Of a DNA stretch of 64,000 bases, positions 1 through 7,553 are shown in pieces (the first letter of the stretch is position 1; every line of letters starts with the position of its first letter). The stretch spans positions 1,474,248 to 1,538,247 of the forward strand of contig NZ_CP022162.1 of the NCBI RefSeq assembly GCF_003293595.1, in the 5' to 3' direction. The translations under genes and the position numbers were made by a program. The stretch comes from Microbacterium sp. PM5 (GTDB lineage: Bacteria; Actinomycetota; Actinomycetes; Actinomycetales; Microbacteriaceae). Below the pieces are notes generated by a model. That model saw only the letters and a list, made by a program, of their open reading frames with translations. It did not search any database and was not told the DNA's origin.

Positions 1-1082
1 TCATCGACACCGATCGCCTGCGCGTCGGCATCCTCGAACGCCGCGGCGACAACCCGGCCGCGACCGCGGATCAGACGGTGATCCTGGTGCACGGCAACGT
101 GTCGTCCAGCCTGTTCTGGCAGGAGCTCATGCAGGATCTGCCCAGCGATCTGCGGGTCGTCGCCATCGACCTCCGCGGCTTCGGCGAGACCGAGAGCGCA
201 CCCGTCGACGCGACGCGCGGCGTCCGTGACTTCAGCGACGACGTGTTCGCCACGCTGCAGGCGCTGGGCATCGAGACGGCCCACCTCGTCGGCTGGTCGA
301 TGGGCGGCGGCGTGGTCATGCAGTACGCGATCGACCACCCCGCACGCTCCCTCACGCTGCAGGCTCCGGTCTCGCCCTACGGCTTCGGCGGCACCCGCCG
401 CGACGGATCGCGCGTGACCGCCGACGATGCGGGTTGCGGTGCGGGCGGCGCCAACCCCGACTTCGTCCAGCGCCTCACCGACCGCGACACGACCGACGAG
501 GCCCCCACGTCGCCGCGCAGCGTCTTCCGCTCGGGTTACGTCGCGCCCGGCTACGCGAGCGCGCACGAGGACATCTGGGTCGAGTCGATGAACACCACCT
601 CCACCGCGACGGGCAACTACCCCGGCGACAGCGTCGCCAGCGAGAACTGGCCGGGATTCGCCGCCGGACGGCTGGGCGTGCTGAACACCATGGCGCCGCA
701 GTACTTCGACACGTCGGCGATCGTGGAGATCAGTCCCAAGCCGCCCGTCCTCTGGGTGCGCGGCTCCGCCGACGCGATCGTCTCGGACGCCTCGTTCTTC
801 GACATCAACCACCTCGGCGCGCTCGGCGTGATCCCGGGGTGGCCGGGCGCTGAGCTCGCCCCCGCGCAGGAGATGGTGTCGCAGACCCGCGACGTGCTCG
901 ACGCCTACCGCGCGGCGGGAGGCACCGTCACCGAAGTGGTCTTCGAGGGCGTCGGCCACGCGCCGCACCTGGAGCGGCCCGCACAGTTCCGCCGCGCCCT
1001 GCTGGAGAACATCGGCTACATCGGCCGGCCGGCCGATCCCGCCCCGCCCACCGAGGCGATCATCCTCAGCTCCTCCGACTGA
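1..1082 (+). CDS. Alpha/beta hydrolase, 5' end outside window
   Basis: The reading frame is already open at base 3, so the true start lies upstream of the window. The protein shows the alpha/beta-hydrolase pattern: an oxyanion segment VHGNVSSSLFW, the nucleophile elbow GWSMGGG with the catalytic Ser, and a C-terminal GVGHAPHLERP carrying the catalytic His. The substrate cannot be told from sequence; an esterase, lipase or C-C hydrolase role are all possible. A long insert between the elbow and the His (roughly residues 120-280 of the visible part) is the lid region. It converges on tadA with a 14-bp gap and no clear terminator. Confidence 0.85.
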   Translation, partial: IDTDRLRVGILERRGDNPAATADQTVILVHGNVSSSLFWQELMQDLPSDLRVVAIDLRGFGETESAPVDATRGVRDFSDDVFATLQALGIETAHLVGWSMGGGVVMQYAIDHPARSLTLQAPVSPYGFGGTRRDGSRVTADDAGCGAGGANPDFVQRLTDRDTTDEAPTSPRSVFRSGYVAPGYASAHEDIWVESMNTTSTATGNYPGDSVASENWPGFAAGRLGVLNTMAPQYFDTSAIVEISPKPPVLWVRGSADAIVSDASFFDINHLGALGVIPGWPGAELAPAQEMVSQTRDVLDAYRAAGGTVTEVVFEGVGHAPHLERPAQFRRALLENIGYIGRPADPAPPTEAIILSSSD

Positions 1083-1096
1083 GCCGGGGCACCTCG

Positions 1097-1564
1097 TCAG
1101 CGACGGGCGTCGAAGAAGGTGCGCAGCAGAGCGCGCGCGTCGTCCTCGAGGATGCCGCCGACCACCTCGGCCCGCACCGGAAGCCGCCGGTCGCGCAGCA
1201 CGTCGTACACCGATCCGGCAGCTCCCGCCTTCTCGTCCCACGCGCCGAACACGACGCGTGTGATGTGCGCCTGCAGAATGGCGCCCGCGCACATCAGGCA
1301 GGGCTCGAGGGTGACCGTGAGCGTGCACCCCTCCAGATTCCAGGTGCCGAGGGATGCCGCGGCCTCGCGCAGCGCCACGATCTCCGCGTGGGCGGTGGGA
1401 TCGGCCGTGGCCTCGCGCCGATTGCGTCCGACGCCGATCACGGTGCCCGCGGCATCCCGCACGACGGCACCCACCGGGATCTCGCCCGCGGCACCGGCCT
1501 CGGCGGCGAGCGCGAGCGCGCGACGCAGCGCGCTCTCGTCGTCGGCACGCACGGGCAGGCTCAT
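1097..1564 (-). CDS. tadA: tRNA-specific adenosine deaminase (A34 to inosine)
   Basis: Deaminates the wobble adenosine of tRNA-Arg(ACG) to inosine. The 155-residue protein has the zinc site HAEIVAL (His ligand and catalytic Glu) and PCLMCAGA (the two Cys ligands), the normal arrangement and length for TadA. I choose the start at 1564 (MSLPVRADDES) because TACGCT lies exactly 6 nt upstream of that ATG, the leaderless pattern seen for many genes here. The open frame continues eight codons further upstream into the divergent promoter. A guanine or cytosine deaminase of the same fold is less likely given the PCLMC spacing and length. Confidence 0.93.
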   Translation of the reverse strand: MSLPVRADDESALRRALALAAEAGAAGEIPVGAVVRDAAGTVIGVGRNRREATADPTAHAEIVALREAAASLGTWNLEGCTLTVTLEPCLMCAGAILQAHITRVVFGAWDEKAGAAGSVYDVLRDRRLPVRAEVVGGILEDDARALLRTFFDARR

Positions 1565-1570
1565 GCCTTC

Positions 1571-1580
1571 AGCGTAGGCT
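1571..1580. promoter_or_regulatory. Overlapping divergent -10 boxes for tadA and upp
   Basis: The 10-bp string AGCGTAGGCT holds TAGGCT on the plus strand (1575-1580, 6 nt before the upp ATG) and TACGCT on the minus strand (1576-1571, 6 nt before the tadA ATG). The two start codons are only 22 bp apart, so both mRNAs should begin at or next to their start codons. No good -35 box is evident for either. Confidence 0.65.
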
Positions 1581-1586
1581 GAGATC

Positions 1587-2219
1587 ATGCGCGTGCACGT
1601 TGCCGATCACCCCCTCATCACCCACAAGCTGACCGTGCTGCGCGACGAGCGCACACCGTCGCCGGTGTTCCGTCAGCTCACCGAGGAGCTGCTGACGCTT
1701 CTCGCCTACGAGGCGACCCGCAGCGTGCGCGTCGAAGAGGTCGAGATCCAGACGCCCGTCACGACGACGACCGGGGTGCGCATCTCCGAGCCGCGACCCC
1801 TCGTGGTGCCGATCCTGCGCGCCGGCCTCGGCATGCTCGACGGAATGGTGAAGCTGCTGCCCACCGCCGAGATCGGCTTCCTCGGCATGGCGCGCAACGA
1901 GCAGACCCTGGAGCCCTACACGTACGCCGAGCGCCTTCCCGACGACCTCAGCGACCGCCAGTGCTTCGTTCTCGACCCGATGCTCGCGACCGGTGGATCG
2001 CTCGGCGCGGCGATCGACTTCCTCTTCGCCCGCGGCGCGCAGGACGTGACCGCGATCTGCATCCTCGGCGCACCCGAGGGCGTCGCGAAGATCGAGGAGC
2101 TCGTGGGCGAGCGCGACGTGACCCTCGTGCTCGGTGCGCTCGACGAGCGCCTGAACGAGAAGGGCTACATCGTTCCCGGCCTCGGGGACGCCGGCGACCG
2201 CCTCTACGGCACCGTCTGA
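1587..2219 (+). CDS. upp: Uracil phosphoribosyltransferase
   Basis: Converts uracil and PRPP to UMP in pyrimidine salvage. The 210-residue length matches the family. Visible motifs are the PRPP-binding loop [17 protein letters not shown], the segment [13 protein letters not shown], and the C-terminal uracil-binding region [18 protein letters not shown]. It is preceded by TAGGCT at 6 nt and no Shine-Dalgarno, so it is probably translated from a leaderless mRNA. It converges on corA; a short CCCTCGAGGG palindrome (2223-2232) lies between the two stops. Confidence 0.96.
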   Translation: MRVHVADHPLITHKLTVLRDERTPSPVFRQLTEELLTLLAYEATRSVRVEEVEIQTPVTTTTGVRISEPRPLVVPILRAGLGMLDGMVKLLPTAEIGFLGMARNEQTLEPYTYAERLPDDLSDRQCFVLDPMLATGGSLGAAIDFLFARGAQDVTAICILGAPEGVAKIEELVGERDVTLVLGALDERLNEKGYIVPGLGDAGDRLYGTV

Positions 2220-2232
2220 GCCCCCTCGAGGG

Positions 2233-3234
2233 TCACAACCACCGACGCCGCTTGAAGATCAGGTAGAGCACGGTGGGGAAAGCCACCATCACACCGAGGG
2301 CGACGGGATAGCCGTACTCCCAGTGCAGTTCGGGCATGACGTCGAAGTTCATGCCGTAGACCGTGCCGATCAGCGTCGGGGCGAAGATGATCGCCGCCCA
2401 CGAGGAGATCTTCTTCACCTGTTCGTTCTGGGCCAGATTCACCTCGGTCTGGCGCCGCGAGACGAGCGCGGAATGCACGATGAGCGCCTTGTCGAGCACG
2501 GCACGGAAGCCGTCGATGCGCTCGGTGACGCGGAGGGCATGGTCGCGGACATCGCGCAGCCGCCGCTGCAACTCGATGTCGACGTGGTAGGCGTCGTGGC
2601 CGCGTTGCAGCCACTCGATGATCGGGACGAGCGGGTGCGTGGCCCGCGCGAAGCGGTTCAGCTCGCCCGACAGCTCGTAGATGCGGCGGGACAGCGCATC
2701 GTCGTCCGCGTCGCCGAACAGGTCGTCCTCGATCTCGTCGATGTCGTTCTCGATGCCGGCCACCAGAGGCTCGTACTCGTCGACGACACGGTCGAGCACG
2801 GCGTACAGCACCGCTTCCGATCCCAGCGCCAGCAGTTCCGGCTGCTGTTCGAGGCGCCGCCGCACGGCCCCGAGATCGGGCGATTCGGCGTGACGGATGG
2901 TGATGACGAAGTCGGGGCCGACGAACAGATGCAGCTCGCCGATGTCGAGCTCTTCGCGCTCGTCGTCGTAGCGCGCGGGACGCAGCACGACGAACAGCGT
3001 GTCGCCGTAGCGCTCGACCTTCGAACGCTGGTGACCCAGAGCCGCGTCCTCGATGGCGAGGGGATGCAGTTCGAACTCCGTCGCGACCGATGCCAACTCT
3101 TCGTCCGACGGACGGTACAGGCCGATCCACGCGAAACCCGCGTGCGCCTCCTGGAGGGCATAGGCCTCGTCGAGCGAGGCGGGGGTGGCGACGCGCACGC
3201 CGTCCTTGTAGACGGCGTTGTCGATCAGGGTCAT
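2233..3234 (-). CDS. corA: CorA-family Mg2+/divalent cation channel
   Basis: A 333-residue CorA-type inner-membrane channel. It has a long soluble, charged N-terminal funnel domain (residues 1 to about 265) and two C-terminal membrane helices. The first ends in the selectivity motif YGMNF and the second is followed by a basic tail KRRRWL. The ATG at 3234 has a good ribosome site (GAGGAGAG 5 nt upstream); an in-frame extension upstream to 3282 is unlikely. The ion could be Mg2+, Co2+ or Ni2+; Mg2+ is the default for this family. Confidence 0.92.
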   Translation of the reverse strand: MTLIDNAVYKDGVRVATPASLDEAYALQEAHAGFAWIGLYRPSDEELASVATEFELHPLAIEDAALGHQRSKVERYGDTLFVVLRPARYDDEREELDIGELHLFVGPDFVITIRHAESPDLGAVRRRLEQQPELLALGSEAVLYAVLDRVVDEYEPLVAGIENDIDEIEDDLFGDADDDALSRRIYELSGELNRFARATHPLVPIIEWLQRGHDAYHVDIELQRRLRDVRDHALRVTERIDGFRAVLDKALIVHSALVSRRQTEVNLAQNEQVKKISSWAAIIFAPTLIGTVYGMNFDVMPELHWEYGYPVALGVMVAFPTVLYLIFKRRRWL

Positions 3235-3536
3235 GGGTCTCTCCTCGAGGACACGCGGTCGCCGGGCGCCGCGAACGGGCACGCGCGAAGGATCACGCGC
3301 ACGTCCGTGCGTGCGGGGGCGGCACGCACGAGAGCGCCGCGGGTGCGCCGGCCTCAGAGCGAGAGGATGCCGGCGGCGAGCACCGCGGCGCGCCTACTAT
3401 CGTCTGCCATGGTGTCTCACCGCCTCTGATCACGGCTCGTCGTGATCGGATGCACGGGGACGAGCCTCCGGGAGTATATCCCCCCAAGATTACGCGCACC
3501 GGGCACGACCGTGCGCGGCCGCGGAGACGGGCTGCG
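3235..3536. other. Gene-free stretch with possible small RNA on plus strand
   Basis: About 300 bases without a convincing protein gene. On the plus strand there is TACTAT (3395-3400), then a tiny frame at 3409-3429 (ATG, five codons, TGA). Three hairpins follow. GATCACG/CGTGATC spans 3428-3447. At 3474-3493 the arms GTATATC and GATTAC have one bulge, and with the closing C the loop contains six C residues. GCGCAC/GTGCGC spans 3494-3516. This fits a roughly 115-nt untranslated RNA ending near 3520, but no -35 box or U-tract is present. Confidence 0.3.
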
Positions 3537-3836
3537 TCACCCTTCGGCGCGTCGTCCGGTCTCCTGTTCCCAGAACTCCAGCTGCTGGGTGAGCGCCTTC
3601 GCGAGTTCGAACACCTGCTGCGGCGGGATGCGCACCCGCTGCACCACCCGCCCGGGAACGACGGTGACGGGAGCGCCGTCGGCATCCACCCCGGCTTGCG
3701 GGGGCCGCACGAGGGAGACGAAATCCATCACGAAGACGTCGGGCGTGTGCCAGACGTTGGCGAAGTCGGCGAAGCTGCCGGCGATCGCCTCCGGCGGCAG
3801 ATCGATCTCGAACTGCCGGGGCATCTCATCGCTCAT
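3537..3836 (-). CDS. DUF3467 family protein
   Basis: A 99-residue cytoplasmic protein matching the DUF3467 pattern: an N-terminal strand with NVWHTPDVFVMDF, a central valine-rich stretch and a C-terminal helix PPQQVFELAKALTQQLEFW. Function is unknown. The ATG at 3836 has AGGAG 6 nt upstream and is preferred over the in-frame start at 3884. It lies downstream of the large nuclease-helicase gene on the same strand with a 78-bp gap, so it may be co-transcribed with it. Confidence 0.75.
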   Translation of the reverse strand: MSDEMPRQFEIDLPPEAIAGSFADFANVWHTPDVFVMDFVSLVRPPQAGVDADGAPVTVVPGRVVQRVRIPPQQVFELAKALTQQLEFWEQETGRRAEG

Positions 3837-3914
3837 GTCGCGCTCCTGTTCGCCGCGTCGCGGAGGCATCGTCCGGCGGGACACGACCGGTGAGCCTCGA
3901 GCGGTAAGCCGAGT

Positions 3915-6900
3915 CTACGGCGCGTCCGCGCCGACGAGACGGGCGAAGGCGCTGAGCCGGGCGACACCGTCGGGGGTGCGGGGCAGATCGTCGAGCAAGC
4001 CCGTGCCGTACACCACGAACGCGGTGTGCTCGGCTCGCGAGACGGCCACGTTCAGACGGTTCTGCAGCAGCGGGAACTCGAGTCCTCGGGGTGCATCACG
4101 ACCGCTGGATGCCGCGAGCGACACGATCGCGACGGCCGCCTCCTGGCCCTGGAACTTGTCGACGGTTCCGACCGGGATCTCTCCGAGCCCGGCGTCCGCC
4201 AGAACGGACTCGACGAGCACCTGCTGCGCGTTGTACGGCGTGACGACGATCAGATCCGCTGCCGTGAGCGGTCGCGGCGGCACATGCGCGGACGGTGTCC
4301 ACGCCCGACCGAGCAGATCGCGGGCGAGGGCGAGGACGGCGTCGGCCTCCTCCGGCGACTGCGTGGCGTTGCCCGCATGCGTCAGCGCCACCGGAACGAC
4401 GCCGGCCGCGACCCCCTCGAGGCGACGAGCCGAGGTGGAGGGGTGGGCAGCGAGTCGCCCCTCGTAGGAGAGCTGGGAGACGGGACCGGCGACCTCGGGG
4501 CGCATGCGCCGGGTCTGCGCGAGGAAGAAACCCCGGTCGTCGGGGACGACGGCGGCGCCGTCCATCACCCATCCGAGCGCGGAGGTGTCGACCGGCTCGG
4601 GGTGGGTTCCCTGGCTCACCTGCGGCAACTGCTGCGGATCGCCGAGCAGCAGCAGACGCGGTGCCGCGACCGACACCGCAATGGTGGAGGCGAGCGAGAA
4701 CTGTCCTGCTTCGTCGATGACGAGCAGGTCCAGGCTCGCGCGGGGCACGCGCCCGGCGTGACTCAGGTCCCACGCCGTGCCCCCGATGACGAAACCCTCC
4801 GGGTGGGCTGCGGCGAACGCCGCGTAGCCGTCCTTCGCGATGACGGTGAAGCTCTCGGCGCCGGATGCCGTGCCCTTCGTCGCCTTCGCGACGCGCTCAC
4901 CCGGCACGCCCGCATCGACGATGCGCGCGAGCATGTTCTCCACGACCGCGTGCGACTGCGCCACGACACCGACGCGGTATCCCTTCTCGCGGACGAGCCG
5001 TGCAACCACGTGCGAGCCGACATAGGTCTTGCCGGTGCCCGGCGGACCCTGCACTGCCAGATAGCTGCGGTCGAGGTCGTCGACGGCACGGGCGATCTCG
5101 TCGACCGCATCGCCGAGGCCCTCACTGCGGGCGAGCGCGCCCGAGCGCGTGCGCGGAACCCTGCGCAGCAGCAGATCGGTCGCGGCGTCGGACGGGAACG
5201 CTGCGGAGTGCAGGGGCGCAGCCTGGATGATCGCGTCGGCCCACTGGTCGATGGCCGCCTGTTGCGACCCGGCCTGCGGCGGCGCGGGCGGTGTGGAGGC
5301 GATCGGCAGCTCCTGCCAGGTGAACCCCTGAACGGAGTTCTCCTCCACGACCATGCCGTCATCGAGGACGTCGACGACGCGGACCGAACGTGCAGCGTGG
5401 ATCCATCGCGGGCTGGTGTCGACCGGGAACGGTGTCGGCAGCTCGTACAGCAGGAAGACCGCACCCCCCGCGGACAGCTTCGTGCCCGGCGCGAGATCGC
5501 CGCGCAGCTCGATCACGCGACGCTGGACGCGTCCGCCCTCCGGTACGTGCCAGTCGCTCAGGACTCGGCACCGATCGTGATCGAAGACGACGACGTCGCG
5601 GGTGTCCTCCCAGATCGAGACGGGCTCACGCAGCCGCAGGAAGTGCGTCGCCCAGAAGGTCTTCGCCTCGCGGGGGTAGTAGTCGATCGCCGCGGCGGCG
5701 AGCTTGAGCGCGGTGACCGCGGCCACATCGGGGGCATCGTCCCTCTCGGCAGCGCCCGCCATGCGCGTGAGCGCATCGGCACGCGGGGACGGTTCGTACG
5801 GACGCTCTGCGGCGTCGACGTCTGCCGAGGGCAGGAGCTTGGACTCCCGGGCCCGCTCGACCAGCCAGTTGCGCAAGCGCCGGGTCGAGACGCAGTCGTA
5901 GCGGTTGTAGTCGGCGAGATCGTCGAGAATCGCCGCTCCCGCGGCATCCGCCCCCGCGTCGATCAGCTCGCGCGCCTCGACATACTTGACGATCGAGTCG
6001 TCGCCGCGCTGCACGTCGCTGGTGCGCACCTCGGCGCCCATGTAGAGCGGTTCGAGCTTCTTGATCGAGTACGAGCGCGATCCCACGCGAAGGGCGCGCC
6101 GGACGATCGGGTAGAGGTCGACGAAGACGCCCTCACGCAACAGCGTGTCGACCTCGGCCTCGCGCACACCGTAGCGGGCGGCCATCGCCAGCAGATGCGT
6201 CGGTTCGTACGGCGCGTAGTGGTAGATGTGCATTCCGGGGTGGGCGCGCCGGCGCAGCGCCACCACATCCAGGAAATCCTCGAGCGCCCGCTTCTCATCG
6301 GCAAAGGAATGCGCCCACAGCGCCGCGTATTGCTCGTCGTCGTCGACCCAGCCGAACAGGTAGTCGATGCCCCACATCGCTCCCACCCCGTCGGCGGCTT
6401 CGGTGTAGAGCGGGTCTCCCTCGAAGTCGAAGAAGAGGTCGCCGCGGTCGGGCCGGGGCAGCGCTCCGATCGCCTTCGGAAAGACCACCTCGAAGGTCGG
6501 CACCGGCGGCGCGGCCGCGGTTGCCGTCTCCCCCACGCCGCCCGCCGGGCTGTCCAGCTGCAAGCGCGCCTGCGTACGCAGGCCGGCGAACGTGTCACCC
6601 GACATCCGCTCGGGAGGCGCGCTCGCGGCGGCCAGGTCGTCGATGGTATGGATGCCGGCGGCGCGCAGCCGGTCACGCTGCACGGGTCGCATCCCCGCGA
6701 CGAGCAGCAGGTCGCGATGGGCGACGACCTCCGCATCGCAGGTCGCGCATCGGCCGCACGCCACGATCCTGAGCTCACCCCGGTCGTCTCCCCACGCGAT
6801 CGGAGCGCCCGTAGCGCCCGCCGCGATGTCGCGGTCGGCGACGAGCGCCCGCAGTCGCTGCCTGCGCAACCGGAAGACGGGCAGGAGGTCGCTGACGGCG

Positions 6901-7478
6901 TGCGTCGAGGTCGTGCCGTCGCCGAGCAGCAACTCCACACGGCCGCTGCGCGGCACTCCCAGCCGGTCGAGCTGGTCGGCATATGCCGCAAGCTGCATCA
7001 ACGCCGTCACGCGTGCGTGACGCGCGAGTTTGGTGTCCTGCACGACCCACGGGTTGGCGGCGGCATCCGCGGGGCGAGCGGGGTCGTCGCGCACGAGGAA
7101 GTCGGCGAATCCGACGAACTCCTCGGTGGCGAACACCGCCTGATAGATGACCGCGACGGCGGGGTCGGCCAGCGCCGCCGTCGTCGCGGCCACCGCAGCC
7201 GCGACGGCCGCGGCATCCGACGATCGCGTCTCGGGCAGTTCCACGACACGTCCGGGATACTGCGCGCGGTAAGCCTCCAGCTGGCGCAGCTCGTGCTGGG
7301 TGCCGAGCCGACCGGCGCGCTCGAGGGTGAGGTCTTCGGGTTCGACGACCGCCGGCACCCGTCCGAGCTTGGCGTCGATCGCACGCAGCCACGCGAACTC
7401 GCACTCGGCGGCTGCTTTCAGATCGCTCGCGCTCCAGACGATGCGCGCACCGTCGCCGGTGTCCTCGATGTATCGCAT
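3915..7478 (-). CDS. TM0106-type fusion: Fe-S RecB-like nuclease, exonuclease-like domain, SF1 helicase
   Basis: An 1187-residue multidomain nucleic-acid enzyme. Residues 1 to about 250 look like a Cas4/AddB-type RecB nuclease. One Cys (Cys26, AAECEFAW) and three more in CGRCATC near residue 238 would bind an Fe-S cluster, with GFADFLVRDD and VVQDTKLARH as active-site motifs. Residues about 340-540 resemble a YprB-like RNase H-fold exonuclease (FFDFEGDPLY, FVDLYPIVRR, YNRYDCVSTRRL). The C-terminal half is an SF1 helicase of the Dna2/Upf1 kind: GPPGTGKT near residue 810, VIDEAGQF, and DKFQGQEA. A likely role is processing of DNA or RNA ends in repair. It has a good ribosome site (GGAAGGG). Confidence 0.88.
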   Translation of the reverse strand: MRYIEDTGDGARIVWSASDLKAAAECEFAWLRAIDAKLGRVPAVVEPEDLTLERAGRLGTQHELRQLEAYRAQYPGRVVELPETRSSDAAAVAAAVAATTAALADPAVAVIYQAVFATEEFVGFADFLVRDDPARPADAAANPWVVQDTKLARHARVTALMQLAAYADQLDRLGVPRSGRVELLLGDGTTSTHAVSDLLPVFRLRRQRLRALVADRDIAAGATGAPIAWGDDRGELRIVACGRCATCDAEVVAHRDLLLVAGMRPVQRDRLRAAGIHTIDDLAAASAPPERMSGDTFAGLRTQARLQLDSPAGGVGETATAAAPPVPTFEVVFPKAIGALPRPDRGDLFFDFEGDPLYTEAADGVGAMWGIDYLFGWVDDDEQYAALWAHSFADEKRALEDFLDVVALRRRAHPGMHIYHYAPYEPTHLLAMAARYGVREAEVDTLLREGVFVDLYPIVRRALRVGSRSYSIKKLEPLYMGAEVRTSDVQRGDDSIVKYVEARELIDAGADAAGAAILDDLADYNRYDCVSTRRLRNWLVERARESKLLPSADVDAAERPYEPSPRADALTRMAGAAERDDAPDVAAVTALKLAAAAIDYYPREAKTFWATHFLRLREPVSIWEDTRDVVVFDHDRCRVLSDWHVPEGGRVQRRVIELRGDLAPGTKLSAGGAVFLLYELPTPFPVDTSPRWIHAARSVRVVDVLDDGMVVEENSVQGFTWQELPIASTPPAPPQAGSQQAAIDQWADAIIQAAPLHSAAFPSDAATDLLLRRVPRTRSGALARSEGLGDAVDEIARAVDDLDRSYLAVQGPPGTGKTYVGSHVVARLVREKGYRVGVVAQSHAVVENMLARIVDAGVPGERVAKATKGTASGAESFTVIAKDGYAAFAAAHPEGFVIGGTAWDLSHAGRVPRASLDLLVIDEAGQFSLASTIAVSVAAPRLLLLGDPQQLPQVSQGTHPEPVDTSALGWVMDGAAVVPDDRGFFLAQTRRMRPEVAGPVSQLSYEGRLAAHPSTSARRLEGVAAGVVPVALTHAGNATQSPEEADAVLALARDLLGRAWTPSAHVPPRPLTAADLIVVTPYNAQQVLVESVLADAGLGEIPVGTVDKFQGQEAAVAIVSLAASSGRDAPRGLEFPLLQNRLNVAVSRAEHTAFVVYGTGLLDDLPRTPDGVARLSAFARLVGADAP

Positions 7479-7553
7479 GTCACCCTTCCGCCTTCGACGC
7501 TAGTCGGCGCCGCCGACATCGCCCAGCGCCGGCGCACCTGCCAGACTGGAGGG

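Noticed and set aside
3409..3429. A six-codon frame (ATG GTG TCT CAC CGC CTC TGA) after TACTAT.
   Set aside because: Too short and without a partner gene downstream on the same strand; I treat the stretch as a possible RNA instead.
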